Positions 16,464 to 25,440 of a DNA stretch of 56,163 bases are shown here, in pieces; the first letter of the stretch is position 1; each line of letters opens with the position of its first letter. This stretch comes from Acidimicrobiia bacterium. Its GTDB lineage: Bacteria > Actinomycetota > Acidimicrobiia > IMCC26256 > PALSA-555. The translations under genes were made by a program, and so were the position numbers. Below the pieces are notes generated by a model. The model was not told the origin of the DNA. It saw only the letters and a program-made list of their open reading frames with translations, and did not search any database. The stretch is from the NCBI GenBank assembly GCA_035948415.1, contig DASZJD010000003.1, positions 1-56,163 of the forward strand, written 5' to 3'.

Positions 16464-17618
16464 TCACGCCGGGCTCCGGGCCGCGGCCTCGTCACGGAAG
16501 CGCGACGAACGATGCACCGGGTCGGGGTCGAGCTTCGGCACGACGTGGTCGCCGAACAGCCGGAGCGTCTCCTCCGCGTCGGCCCACGACATGTTGATCG
16601 GCATGCCGAACACGAGCTGGTCGCAGCCGATGCTCTCGTAGCGGCGGACCTGCTCGAGGACCTCGTCGGGATCGCCGCAGAGCAGGTACCCCTCTTGGAT
16701 GCGCGTCTCGACGTCCTCGAGGGTGGGCTCGGGAAAGTGCTCCGGCCAGACCGGGACGCCCTCCACCTTCGGGAACGTGTCGTGGTAGTAGAAGACCAAG
16801 CTCTGCAGGTAGCTGATGCCCATCTCGCACGCGACCTGTCGAGCGCGTTGGCCGTCTTCGAGGCACACGAGCCCGTTCGTGATCATGACGTTGTCGTTGA
16901 CGTAGTCGCCGACGGGCTCGGCCTCGCCGATGTGGTCCTTGTAGGCGCGGACCATCGGCTCCATGTCGCGGACGGCGGCGACGTTGAACCCGAGCACCCC
17001 CAGCCCGAGGCGGGCCGCCTTCTCGTACGTGGGCGGGTTGCCGGCGGCGACCCACAGCGGTGGGTGCGGCTTCTTCCACGGCTTCGGCAAGACGTTTCGG
17101 GTCGGCATCAGCTCGTTCGGATACGGGACCCGGAACGTGGGCCCGTCGTGGTGGTAGTCGGTGCTGCGCCACATCTTCGGGAGCTCGCGGATGACCTCGT
17201 CCCACGGCGCCTTCGTGAGGTCGGTGCTCGCGATGTCGAAGCCGGTGACCTCGCGGCTCCCGGCCCCGCGGCCTGTCCCGAGCTCGAAGCGACCGTCCGA
17301 GAGGTGGTCGAGCATCGCGGCCCGCTCCGCGATCCGCACCGGATGGTTCACCTGCGGGTTGAGGTTGAAGATGCCGGAGCCGATGTGGATGCGGTCCGTG
17401 ATGGCCGCCAGGTACCCGAGGTACGAGGCACTGTCCGACAGGTGCGAGTACTCGGTGAGGAAGTGGTGCTCCACCACCCAGCAGTACTTCCACGCTCGTT
17501 GGTCCGCGACCCGCACGAGGTCCGTCTCGTTGAGGAGCGCCTCGTGCTCAGCGTTCGCACCGCTCGCGTCGAACCGCGCCTGCGGGACGTAGGCCTGGAT
17601 GAAGATCCCGAACTCCAT
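16464..17618 (-). CDS. LLM-class flavin-dependent oxidoreductase
   Basis: A 384-residue luciferase-like TIM-barrel oxidoreductase using FMN or F420. MEFGIFIQAYVP is the usual first strand, VVEHHFLTEYSHLSDS carries the conserved substrate-pocket histidines, and GRFELGTGRGAGSRE is the phosphate-binding loop of the family. The long acid-rich C-terminus (QLVFGMPINMSW) closes the barrel. I chose ATG 17618 because it begins the first strand; an upstream ATG at 17672 adds 18 residues of poor composition. It leads a probable operon with the redoxin selenoprotein (40 bases downstream). The substrate is unknown; alkane or heterocycle monooxygenation is typical. Confidence 0.9.
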   Translation of the reverse strand: MEFGIFIQAYVPQARFDASGANAEHEALLNETDLVRVADQRAWKYCWVVEHHFLTEYSHLSDSASYLGYLAAITDRIHIGSGIFNLNPQVNHPVRIAERAAMLDHLSDGRFELGTGRGAGSREVTGFDIASTDLTKAPWDEVIRELPKMWRSTDYHHDGPTFRVPYPNELMPTRNVLPKPWKKPHPPLWVAAGNPPTYEKAARLGLGVLGFNVAAVRDMEPMVRAYKDHIGEAEPVGDYVNDNVMITNGLVCLEDGQRARQVACEMGISYLQSLVFYYHDTFPKVEGVPVWPEHFPEPTLEDVETRIQEGYLLCGDPDEVLEQVRRYESIGCDQLVFGMPINMSWADAEETLRLFGDHVVPKLDPDPVHRSSRFRDEAAARSPA

Positions 17619-17744
17619 CGCGTACCTCGGGCCAGACGTCGCTCCTGGCTCAGTCTCACACAGCCGCGCCACGCCCGCACGGTGGGACCGCGTGGGGTTG
17701 GGTGCCGAGCGGCCGGCGCGCCCGGCGACCGGCGGCCGCGAGGC

Positions 17745-19457
17745 TCAGCCGTGGAGCTGGACGAGGAGCAGCGCCATGTCGTCGCGGGGCTCGCCGGCGG
17801 AACGGGTCGTCGCCGCCTGGATGATGCGATCGGCGATTGCGCCGGGCGGGAGACCCCGGCTGGCCCGGATGATCTCGAGCAGCCCTTCCTCGCCGAGCAT
17901 CGGTGCGCCCGGGGCGTGGGCCTCGGTGACGCCGTCGGTGTAGAAGACGACGGTGTCCCCTCGTTCCAGCGTGACCTGCTGGTCCACGAGGTTCACGTTC
18001 TCGGTGATCCCCAGCAGCGTCCCTCGACAGTCCGTCACCTCGAGCTGACCGTCTCGGCGCAAGATGACCGGGAGGGGGTGTCCGCCGCACGACAGGTTGA
18101 TGGCCACGCGGGCGCGCGGCCGCCGACGCTGGCGCCGCGATCCCACCGTCACCATGCCGAGGCACACGGTGCAGAACCGCTCACCCGCGCTCTCGTCGCG
18201 GTCGAGCGCCTCGTGGAGGAGGCGGAGCACCCGGCTCGGTACGTCTTCGCGCAGCACGCCGGCTCGAATGGTGTGGCGGGCCAGGCCGGACACGGCGCCC
18301 GCCTCCGGGCCCTTGCCGCTCACGTCTCCGATCACGACGGCCCACCGGTCGGGCGCGACCTCGAACACGTCGTAGAAGTCGCCGCCGATGTCGTTGCCCG
18401 CGCCGGCGGGTTCGTACCGGGCCGCGAGCTCGATCCCCGCGATGTCCGGGAGCGAGGGCGGGAGGAGGCTGTCCTGCAGCGCGCGCGCCACGTGGGTGCG
18501 CTCGGAGAGGAGCCGGACGTTGTCGAGCGCGAGGGCGGCGCGCCGTGCCATGTCCTCGGCGAGCACGAGGTCGCTCGGGCCGAAGCGCCGACCCGAGCCG
18601 GAGGACACGAGCGTAAGGGCCCCGATCGTTCGACCACGGGCCGTCAGGGGCACGCACATGTAGGAGGCGAAGTCGAGGGCCTGCACGATGCGGAGGTGGT
18701 CGTCGCTCCTCGTCGTCGCCTGGAGGAAGTCCTCGGGCATCTCGGCTCGCACCTCGGCCGCCCCCCCTCGGATCACGCGGGCCGCGGGGTGGGCGCCGAA
18801 GGGGTCCGGTGGGTACCGGAGCCGGAGCTCGTCCACGAGCGCCCGCTTGGCCGGGTCGGCGTGGGCGGCGCCCATGCGGCGGATCGCGGCTCCCTCGGCG
18901 ACGTCGATCAGGCAGAGGTCGGCGAGGAAGGGGACCGAGACCTCGGCGAGCCGCTGGAGGCTCTCGGGGTAGTCGAGCGAGGAGCTCAGGATGGTGCTGG
19001 CGTCGGCGAGGAACTGCGCGACGTCGAACCGCCGGCTCAGCTGCTCCTCGCGCTCGCTGCGCTCGGTCACATCGAAGGCGAGGCTCACCACGCCGACCAC
19101 GGTCCCATCGGGGCTGAAGAGCGGGGAGTCCATGGCGTGGACGGCGACGACGGAGCCGTCGGCGCGACGGACCTGGAAGTCGCCCTCCCAGCTCCGACCG
19201 CCGAGGATCGCGGCGCCGATCTCGCGGATCACGTCGCGCGGCACGGGATCCGCGAAGTCGCCCGAGGGCTGGCCGAGCAGCTGCGCCGGCGCGCGGCCGT
19301 AGAGCACCTCGCAGTACGGGTTCGCGTAGAGGATGACGCCGTCGAGGGTGGTCGCGATCACCGCCGCGTCGACGTGCTCGAGCAGGCCCGCCGCGTCGAG
19401 GCCGACGAGTAGCCGCGGTGACGGTTCCGGCGTGAGGGCGGTCACGACGAGCGCCAC
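17745..19457 (-). CDS. PAS-GAF-SpoIIE (PP2C) sensor phosphatase
   Basis: A 570-residue cytosolic signalling protein of the RsbU/SpoIIE type that dephosphorylates anti-anti-sigma factors. A PAS domain occupies about residues 22-135 (AAVIATTLDGVILYAN), a GAF domain 150-315, and the PP2C-type phosphatase 330-570 with GGDFYDVF (358-365), IGDVSGKGP (376-384), FYTDGVTEA and a closing RDDMALLLV. An arginine-rich insertion (RRQRRRPRAR) sits inside the phosphatase domain near residue 440. The start is uncertain: GTG 19457 and GTG 19445 are both possible; frames further upstream are shadows. No partner switch genes lie beside it. Confidence 0.88.
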   Translation of the reverse strand: MALVVTALTPEPSPRLLVGLDAAGLLEHVDAAVIATTLDGVILYANPYCEVLYGRAPAQLLGQPSGDFADPVPRDVIREIGAAILGGRSWEGDFQVRRADGSVVAVHAMDSPLFSPDGTVVGVVSLAFDVTERSEREEQLSRRFDVAQFLADASTILSSSLDYPESLQRLAEVSVPFLADLCLIDVAEGAAIRRMGAAHADPAKRALVDELRLRYPPDPFGAHPAARVIRGGAAEVRAEMPEDFLQATTRSDDHLRIVQALDFASYMCVPLTARGRTIGALTLVSSGSGRRFGPSDLVLAEDMARRAALALDNVRLLSERTHVARALQDSLLPPSLPDIAGIELAARYEPAGAGNDIGGDFYDVFEVAPDRWAVVIGDVSGKGPEAGAVSGLARHTIRAGVLREDVPSRVLRLLHEALDRDESAGERFCTVCLGMVTVGSRRQRRRPRARVAINLSCGGHPLPVILRRDGQLEVTDCRGTLLGITENVNLVDQQVTLERGDTVVFYTDGVTEAHAPGAPMLGEEGLLEIIRASRGLPPGAIADRIIQAATTRSAGEPRDDMALLLVQLHG

Positions 19458-19624
19458 TCTAGGTGGACGGTCGCGGCGCCTCCCCGGCCGCAGGCCACCG
19501 CAGCTCGGGCGCCTTCGGGTCCGGCCGACCGACGACGACCCGCACGCTCCGCTGAGCCCGCCGTCGGCGATCGAGGCGCCGACCGGCTGACGGCGTCGCC
19601 GGCGCGGGCGGCGCCGCGCGCGAC

Positions 19625-20470
19625 CTAGGGGGTCGGGCTCGCCGACCGCTGCTTGCGGTACACGAAGAACACGCGGTTGATCCTCGACGGCACGGTGCGC
19701 GCGTACGGGCGGATCGGTCCGACCCAGCCGATCTCGGCCTGATCGCGTCCCTCGGCGCGCAGGTGATGGAGCGCGGCGACGAGCACGGCCCGGCCACGTC
19801 CCTGCCCGATGACCGACGGGCGGACCCCGACGGGGCCCACCCAGCCCGCCCGAGCGCCGTCCCAACAGCAGAACGCGACGATGCCCTCCTCGTCGCGCGA
19901 CACCATGAGCCGGTCGCGCTCGAGGCATCGCAGCGTCTCGGTCCGCCAGTTCGGCCAGTTCGCGGTGATCCACTCGTCGATCTCACCGCCTTCCGCGGCG
20001 CGGGCCACCGACGCCTCCGCCGCCGACGGTGCCGAGGGGAGGCGCTCGAGGTCGACGAGCAGGTTGTAGTTGGCTTCGCCTCGCACGTAGTGGTGTCGCT
20101 CGAGCAGGCAGAGCATCTCCAGCTGCGTGGTCTCGACACCGGGAAAGAGGTGGTCGGGCGCGTCCGCCCCGACCGTCACGGTGCCCGCCGGGGCGAGCTC
20201 GGCCTCCGCGGCCTCCAGCAGCCGGGTTCCCAGGCCCTGGCCCCGGCACGCCGGGCTGACGACGAGGAGCCGGAGGTAGGCGGCGCCGTCCCGCACGCAC
20301 GACGCCACGACGCCTCGGTCGGGGTCCCCGCGCACCGACACGGGGAAGCCCGGCGTGAAGAGCGAGGCGCCGAGGTCGTCCACCGTCGGCGGGTCGGCGA
20401 GCCCTCGAGCACAGAGCGCCGCGATCGGCTCGAGGGCATCCGGACCGAGGGTGGGGAAGGCCTCGCTCAC
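19625..20470 (-). CDS. Tandem GNAT acetyltransferase
   Basis: A 281-residue protein with two GNAT folds. The first has the acetyl-CoA loop RGQGLGTRLL at about residues 76-85 after the strand LRLLVVSPAC. The second has IGQGRGRAVLVAAL near residue 215 after WVGPVGVRP. The region between (residues 110-180) contains YVRGEANYNLLVDLERL, typical of the first domain's last strands. One of the two copies may be catalytic and the other structural, as in other tandem GNATs. The start is taken as GTG 20470, where the coding signature begins; no clear ribosome site is seen. Substrate unknown. Confidence 0.82.
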   Translation of the reverse strand: MSEAFPTLGPDALEPIAALCARGLADPPTVDDLGASLFTPGFPVSVRGDPDRGVVASCVRDGAAYLRLLVVSPACRGQGLGTRLLEAAEAELAPAGTVTVGADAPDHLFPGVETTQLEMLCLLERHHYVRGEANYNLLVDLERLPSAPSAAEASVARAAEGGEIDEWITANWPNWRTETLRCLERDRLMVSRDEEGIVAFCCWDGARAGWVGPVGVRPSVIGQGRGRAVLVAALHHLRAEGRDQAEIGWVGPIRPYARTVPSRINRVFFVYRKQRSASPTP

Positions 20471-20640
20471 GGGGCGCGGCGACGGGGGGCGGCGTCCGCC
20501 GCGGGTCCCGAGGCCGGCTTCACGACGCCCTCGCGTCGGAGCCGAGGTGGAGGGCCTCCACCGCGTGGAGCGCCGGACCGCACTCCCGGGCCCGCGGCGT
20601 CGGCGGGGGGCCGGGGCTCTGGATGCGCCCGGCCCGGCGG

Positions 20641-21792
20641 TCAGGCCGGCGCGCTGGTGTCCCCGAGGAGGAACGCGACGTTGTCGTGGAAGAGCCCGGG
20701 CTCTCGCCCGGGTTCCGAGCCGATGGCCCGATAGTCGTCGAGGGGTGTCGCCGTCCCCTCCGAATGCGGATAGTCGCTGCAGCACATATAGAGGGAGTCG
20801 GTGCGGTCTCGCAGCCGGCCCGGGCGCTCGTACGAGAACGCCGCCACCCGCACCTGGCGTCGGAAGTACTCGCTCGGCGTCAGGTCGAGGTCGCAGAGCG
20901 GCTGGCCGTTCAGGGTGGCGGTGAACCGGACGGCCCCGTCGAGCATCAGCAGGTACATCGGCACCCAGATCGCGCTCAGTTCGATGATGCCGAGCCGGAG
21001 CCCGGGGTGCCGGGCCAGGACCCCGTTGACGATCAGGTCGGTCACGGCGAGCGCCGGGGGCGTCCAGATGAACACCGATTCGACCGTGGGCACGAAGGCG
21101 TCGTCCGGGTCGGTGTACCAGCCGTCTTCGAACACGCGGCGCTGGTCCGCGACGTGGAAGACGGGCGTGACGCCGTGCTCGACGAACGAGGCCCAGATGC
21201 GCTCGTGATCGGGGTGCGAGAGCGGACGGCCGTCGACGGTGGCGGGGGCGACCATGCCGAGCCGGACCCCCCCGCGGGCCAGGCGATCGAGCTCGTGCTC
21301 GAGCCAGGTCGGGTCCCGCAGCGTCAGGTGCGCGACCGGGTGGAGCCGACCGCGCCCGGCCGTGGTGACATCGGCGCACCACCGGTTCCACGCCGACATG
21401 TTGGCGGTGAGCGCCGGCAGCGACGCCGCCAGCCGGCGTTCCCAGAGCAGCCCGAAGTTCGGGAACAGCACCGCGCCGCCGAGGCCGAGCTCGTCGAGCC
21501 GGCGCACCCGGGCCGACGGCTCCCAGTAGTCGGCCGGCAGCGCCTCGTCGTAGTTGTACGGGGCCGGCGCTCCCTCGCGGCGCCGCCGCCGGTGCTCACC
21601 GAGCACGGTGGTGTCGCCCGGGTGCTGCACGTCGGCGATGTCGAGGGGGTGGTCCCGCCACCGGAGCCACGCGTAGCCGAGCTCGTCATCCTCGATCCGC
21701 AGCGCTTCCTCCCGAAAGGCGGGATCGATGTGATCGGCCCAGAGGGTCCGGGACTCGTACAGGTGCTCGTCGCAGTCGATGACCGCGGTCAT
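20641..21792 (-). CDS. Amidohydrolase (amidohydrolase 2 family)
   Basis: A 383-residue TIM-barrel enzyme of the same broad family as the genes at 14139 and 30572. AVIDCDEHLYE replaces the more common DxH start, with the acidic and histidine residues (D8, H9-like) in place for metal binding. PVFHVADQRRVF gives the mid-barrel histidine and CCSDYPHSEGTATP near the C-terminus gives the catalytic aspartate. ATG 21792 follows a GGAG ribosome site. A decarboxylase or hydrolase role is possible. The closest paralogue in the window by motif spacing is the 30572 gene. Confidence 0.87.
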   Translation of the reverse strand: MTAVIDCDEHLYESRTLWADHIDPAFREEALRIEDDELGYAWLRWRDHPLDIADVQHPGDTTVLGEHRRRRREGAPAPYNYDEALPADYWEPSARVRRLDELGLGGAVLFPNFGLLWERRLAASLPALTANMSAWNRWCADVTTAGRGRLHPVAHLTLRDPTWLEHELDRLARGGVRLGMVAPATVDGRPLSHPDHERIWASFVEHGVTPVFHVADQRRVFEDGWYTDPDDAFVPTVESVFIWTPPALAVTDLIVNGVLARHPGLRLGIIELSAIWVPMYLLMLDGAVRFTATLNGQPLCDLDLTPSEYFRRQVRVAAFSYERPGRLRDRTDSLYMCCSDYPHSEGTATPLDDYRAIGSEPGREPGLFHDNVAFLLGDTSAPA

Positions 21793-21909
21793 GGCGCTCC
21801 TCTGTCCGCGGCCAGTGTGCCACAGGCCCGTTCGGTGCCCGATGGTCGGCCGAGCCGCGCCCACGGCGCGGGGCCGGACACGGCCAGCATGGGACCGTCG
21901 CCCGGCGGC

Positions 21910-22971
21910 TCAGGGGCGCGCGGCGCCGACGGGCTGACCCCAGATCGGCCCGATGTGCACGTCGTTCCCGGTCCCGCCGGCCTCGAGGATCCGCGCCGAG
22001 CCGATGTAGATCGCGACGTGCTCGCTGCCGCCCGCGCCCCAGAACAGGAGGTCGCCGGCCTGCATGGCGCCGAAGGGAACGTGGGGGAGCATGTCGTACT
22101 GCGCACCGGAGTAGTGCGGCAGGCGGACCCCCGCCGAGGCGTAGGCGGCCATCACCAGACCCGAGCAGTCGTAGGAGTTCGGTCCGGCCGCCGCGTACTC
22201 ATAGGGCTTGCCGAGCTGGGCCCGAGCGAAGGCGATGGCTTGCGCGGCGGCGCCGTTCGGTGCGGCCACGTTCGGGAACGCCGCCGGGTCAGCGTTGCCG
22301 CCCCCGCCGAACCGGGATTGGGCGGCGGCGAGCGCGGCCGCTTCGCGGCGCTGCTGCTCCTGCTGGACGAGCGCGACGAGCTGGCCCTGCACCTGGCTGA
22401 GGGTCTGCTGCTGGGCCGCGTTGGCCGCGGCGAGGCTCTGCCGGGCACCGGCGATCTGCTGGCGCTCGGCTTCGGCCTGGGCCTTCGCGCGCTCGGCCGC
22501 GGCCTGGTCGCCGGTGAGCCGCTGCTTCACGACGCCGAGCTGGGCGATGAGCGCCTGGTCGGCGGCGGCTTGGGCGCTGGTGTACTTCTCGCCGATCAGG
22601 AGCTGCTCGGAGTCGCGGAAGTCGAGGGCGCTCAGGGACTGGCCCGAGACCGCGCCGCGATAGTCCGAGCCCGCCCGCTCCCGGACCCGGGCTCGCAGCG
22701 CGTCGAGGCTCCGCTGGGCCGCGGCCTGCTTGGCCTCGGCGTCGGTGACGGCCTGCTCGGCCTGTTGGAGCCGCAGCTGGGCCCCGTCGTACCGCTGGCT
22801 CAGCGCGTCGATGCGCTGGTTGTTCGCCTCGATCTGGCTCTGGAGCGCCTGGGCCTGGGCCTGCGCGTCGCTGATCGGGTCGGCGCCGGCGGGCGGCGCG
22901 CCCGGGGCCACCGCGAGGGCGCTGGTGATCGCGAGCGCGATGAGGCCAAAGCGGCGCATGTGGCGGGACAC
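21910..22971 (-). CDS. Secreted NlpC/P60 peptidoglycan hydrolase with coiled-coil domain
   Basis: A 353-residue exported cell-wall enzyme that cleaves peptide stems in peptidoglycan, like actinobacterial RipA/RipB. A signal peptide (1-30, ending PPAGA) is followed by a long Gln/Ala-rich coiled coil (about 35-215), a glycine hinge and the NlpC/P60 domain (240-345). The catalytic cysteine is C269 in YDCSGLV and the histidine is H318 in GSEHVAIYIG. The coiled coil may block the active site until cleaved, as in RipA. It lies divergent from the sulfotransferase gene. Confidence 0.93.
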   Translation of the reverse strand: MSRHMRRFGLIALAITSALAVAPGAPPAGADPISDAQAQAQALQSQIEANNQRIDALSQRYDGAQLRLQQAEQAVTDAEAKQAAAQRSLDALRARVRERAGSDYRGAVSGQSLSALDFRDSEQLLIGEKYTSAQAAADQALIAQLGVVKQRLTGDQAAAERAKAQAEAERQQIAGARQSLAAANAAQQQTLSQVQGQLVALVQQEQQRREAAALAAAQSRFGGGGNADPAAFPNVAAPNGAAAQAIAFARAQLGKPYEYAAAGPNSYDCSGLVMAAYASAGVRLPHYSGAQYDMLPHVPFGAMQAGDLLFWGAGGSEHVAIYIGSARILEAGGTGNDVHIGPIWGQPVGAARP

Positions 22972-23084
22972 GGGGTCGGCACGCTACCGGGCTCGACCCG
23001 GCCCGGCCAAGTGGAGCCGCAACGCCCCGCCCGGGGCGGGCCGCAGCCTCCTCGCCATAGTGTCCGCTCGAGGAGGGGGACGAC

Positions 23085-24257
23085 ATGGCTGACGCCCTCA
23101 GCGGCGAGCGCCTCGTCGAGCTGGCCTGCGAGCGGACCGGGCTCGACGACTTCGGCGGTGACACGTTCCGGCTCGGCCTGGACCGCCTGGTCGACGGGCT
23201 CACCGCGGAGGCCCGCCTCAACGCGGTCGGTGAGGCGATGGCGCCCGAGGTGCTCCTGACCCACCTCGTGAACCGGCTCGAGATCACCGACTGGCACCGG
23301 CGTCACCCCGAGATCGGCGCCGCCGACGTCACCCCGCCGGTGGTGATGATCGGGATGGGGCGCACCGGCACGACGATCCTCCACGACCTGCTCGGCCAGG
23401 ACCCCGCCAACCGGATCCCTCGAACCTGGGAGGTCGACCGGCCGTGCCCGCCGCCGGAGCGGGCCGCGGCGGACACCGACCCCCGGATCGCCGAGGTCCA
23501 GGCCCACATCGACGCCCTCGACCAGCTCCATCCCGAGTTCAAGACCATGCACCCCACCGGAGCCCGCCTCGGGCAGGAGTGCATCTGCATCACCGGCAGC
23601 GAGTTCGCCAGCCTCATCTTCCTCAGCCAGTTCAGCCTCCCCTCCTACCTGCGGTGGCTGACCCGGGAGGCCGACCTCGCCCCCGCGTACCGCTGGCACC
23701 GCCGGTTCCTGCAGCTGCTGCAGTGGCGCGACCCCGCCGAGCGCTGGGTGGTGAAGTCTGGGGCCCACCTGTGGGCGCTCCCCGCGCTGGTCGCCGAGTA
23801 CCCGAACGCGACGATGATCCAGACCCACCGCGACCCGCTGCGCGTCATCGCGTCGATCTCGTCGCTGTTCGCCACCGTTCGGCGCACCGGGAGCAGCGAC
23901 GTCACGATCGCCGCCGTGGCCCACGAGTGGACCGACAGCATCCTCGACGCGCTCGACCGCGCCGTCGACGCCCGCCAGGACGGCACGATCCCACCGGACC
24001 GGGTCGTGGACCTCGACTACGTCGCCTTCGTCGCCGACCCCCTGGCCGCCGTGCGCGACCTCTACGACCGCTGGGGCGTCGAGCTCACCCCCGCAACCGA
24101 GGGTCGCATGGGCGCCTTCCTCGCCGACCACGGCCAGAACCAGCACGGCGCCCATCGCTACTCCTGGGCCGACACCGGTCTGCCGGTCGACGAGATCCGC
24201 GAGCGGGCCCGTCGCTACCAGGAGTACTTCGACGTCACCCCCGAGCCGGTGCCGTGA
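23085..24257 (+). CDS. Sulfotransferase family protein
   Basis: A 390-residue enzyme of the actinobacterial Stf-like sulfotransferase group that transfers sulfate from PAPS to a hydroxyl group. The 5'-phosphosulfate loop is GMGRTGTT (residues 90-97), and the 3'-phosphate-binding region is likely TMIQTHRDPLRVIASISS near residue 250, with the conserved RDP. The N-terminal 80 residues are the helical cap seen in related proteins. The start ATG 23085 is preceded by GAGGAGGGGG. A strong hairpin follows the stop. The acceptor (lipid, glycan or steroid-like) is unknown. Confidence 0.9.
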   Translation: MADALSGERLVELACERTGLDDFGGDTFRLGLDRLVDGLTAEARLNAVGEAMAPEVLLTHLVNRLEITDWHRRHPEIGAADVTPPVVMIGMGRTGTTILHDLLGQDPANRIPRTWEVDRPCPPPERAAADTDPRIAEVQAHIDALDQLHPEFKTMHPTGARLGQECICITGSEFASLIFLSQFSLPSYLRWLTREADLAPAYRWHRRFLQLLQWRDPAERWVVKSGAHLWALPALVAEYPNATMIQTHRDPLRVIASISSLFATVRRTGSSDVTIAAVAHEWTDSILDALDRAVDARQDGTIPPDRVVDLDYVAFVADPLAAVRDLYDRWGVELTPATEGRMGAFLADHGQNQHGAHRYSWADTGLPVDEIRERARRYQEYFDVTPEPVP

Positions 24258-24297
24258 ACCGCTCCGGCGTCGTCGCCGAGCCGCGCTGAGCCACGGG

Positions 24298-24319
24298 CCG
24301 GGCCGAGGCATCGGCCTGG
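24298..24319. terminator. Bidirectional hairpin between convergent genes
   Basis: A nine-base-pair stem CCGGGCCGA/TCGGCCTGG (one G-T pair) with a GGCA loop lies between the sulfotransferase stop (24257) and the AhpD-like gene stop (24346). There is no T-run on either side, which is common for actinobacterial terminators. Called from the fold alone. Confidence 0.5.
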
Positions 24320-24345
24320 GCGACCGACGCGTGGCGCGTAACGGA

Positions 24346-24939
24346 TCAGCTCGCGCCGGGCTCCGCGGGCACGCCCAGCGGCGAGCCGTCGGCCAGGCTG
24401 GCCCGCGTCCGCTCGTCGAGCGGCGTGTGGAAGGTGGCGTGGAAGCGGTTCACGACGTTCGCCACGCCGATCGTGCAGCACAGCTCCATGAGCTGCGGGA
24501 GCGTGAAGTAGCGCCGGAGCTCGGCGTAGCGGTCGTCGTCGATCGCGTCGCCGCGCGTGAGCAGCCGGGCGTACTCGACCACGGCCCGCTCGACGGGCGA
24601 GAGCGACCCGTCGGGCGGCTCGGGCTCGCCGACGGCGGCGAGCTGGGCCTCGCTGAGTCCGACGCTCCGACCGAGCGCCCGGTGGGTGGGCACTCAGTAG
24701 TGGCAGCGGTTCTCGGTCGACGCGGTCAGGTACGCGAGCTCCCGGAGGGGCGGGTCGATCGACGAGCCCCAGTAGGCCGCGGCGCTGAAGCGCATGAACC
24801 CGTCGAGGATCGCGGGGTGGTTGGCGAGGGCCCGGATGACGTTGAAGTCCGCACCGGTTGCGGCCAGGCCCTGGAGCAGCGCGCGCGTCTTGGGGTCGAC
24901 GTGCTCGTCGTCGGGGCCGACGAGCGGGATCCTCGTCAT
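24346..24939 (-). CDS. AhpD-like carboxymuconolactone decarboxylase-family selenoprotein (TGA read as selenocysteine)
   Basis: Read through the TGA at 24694-24696, the gene encodes 197 residues. The helical AhpD fold has the signature ENRCHY-U-VPTH: C79, Sec82 and H86 occupy the CxxCxxxH positions of AhpD-type peroxidase partners. The second half carries LSPVERAVVEYARLLT and LPQLMELCCTIGVANVVNRF, typical of the family's C-terminal helices. The start ATG 24939 follows GGAGGAGG. It lies 45 bases after the VOC gene in the same direction, in an operon with an alcohol dehydrogenase. Likely a thiol/selenol peroxidase or disulfide reductase. Ordinary annotation would stop it at 81 residues. Confidence 0.86.
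24661..24679 (-). promoter_or_regulatory. Candidate bacterial SECIS hairpin in the AhpD-like selenoprotein gene
   Basis: On the transcribed strand, GGCGCUC (24673-24679) pairs with GAGCGUC (24661-24667), seven pairs including one G-U, around the loop GGUCG. The loop starts 21 nucleotides after the UGA and begins with two guanines, which fits the general bacterial SECIS pattern and nearly equals the 20-nucleotide spacing in the TlpA-like gene. Folded by hand. Confidence 0.7.
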
Positions 24940-24984
24940 CGTCCTCCTCCGCCGGGGCCGATGGTACGGGAGGCGCCCGCCGCC

Positions 24985-25440
24985 TCAGGCCCGATCGACG
25001 CGCTCGAGGTGCTGGAGCTCGACCATCAGGGGGAGCAAGAACCCGATGTAGGCGCTGGTCAGGATGTAGTCCGAAGCGGGACCCGGGGTCCGGCGGGACG
25101 CCACGTCGATGACTCGGACGCGAGGGTCCTGCCGCTGGCGTCGCTTCGCCCGCTCGACCGTCGCCTCGAGCTCGGCTCGGGTGTCGACCTGCAGCCCGAA
25201 GTGGTCGAGGGGCGGCGCCACGACGTACGGGTCGGCCGGGAGCAGGTAGATGAACTGCGCGAAGACGCCGGTGTAGAGGATGAGGGGGTTCCCCGACTCG
25301 CCGGTGTTGTCGCCCTCGGTCCAGCCGAACACGTCGCCGTAGAAGGCGAGGATCTCGGCCCGTCCGGCGTCGTCGAGGACCGCCGGGTCGAGGCTGAGCG
25401 CCACGTGGTTCAGCCGCGCCGGTCGAGCGGCGTCGCTCAC
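24985..25440 (-). CDS. VOC-family (glyoxalase/dioxygenase fold) protein
   Basis: A 151-residue protein with the paired beta-alpha-beta-beta-beta fold of the vicinal oxygen chelate family. ARLNHVALSL supplies the first metal histidine, DHFGLQVD the second, and a late acidic residue in MVELQHLE the third. YGDVFGWTEGD is the usual helix region. GTG 25440 overlaps the stop of the dehydrogenase gene (GTGA), so translation is coupled. With the dehydrogenase and the AhpD-like selenoprotein it forms a three-gene unit. It could open a ring, isomerise or only bind; the reaction is not known. Confidence 0.8.
   Translation of the reverse strand: MSDAARPARLNHVALSLDPAVLDDAGRAEILAFYGDVFGWTEGDNTGESGNPLILYTGVFAQFIYLLPADPYVVAPPLDHFGLQVDTRAELEATVERAKRRQRQDPRVRVIDVASRRTPGPASDYILTSAYIGFLLPLMVELQHLERVDRA

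Noticed and set aside
16341-19412. A 1023-codon open frame on the plus strand
   Set aside because: It runs opposite to the redoxin, LLM and SpoIIE genes. It is a shadow of their biased codons; the translation is rich in Arg, Glu, Val and His and has no domain.
24694-24696. Reading the TGA as a stop with a new gene from the next GTG
   Set aside because: The second part would lack the AhpD first helices and start inside the CxxC motif. The domain is continuous across the TGA.
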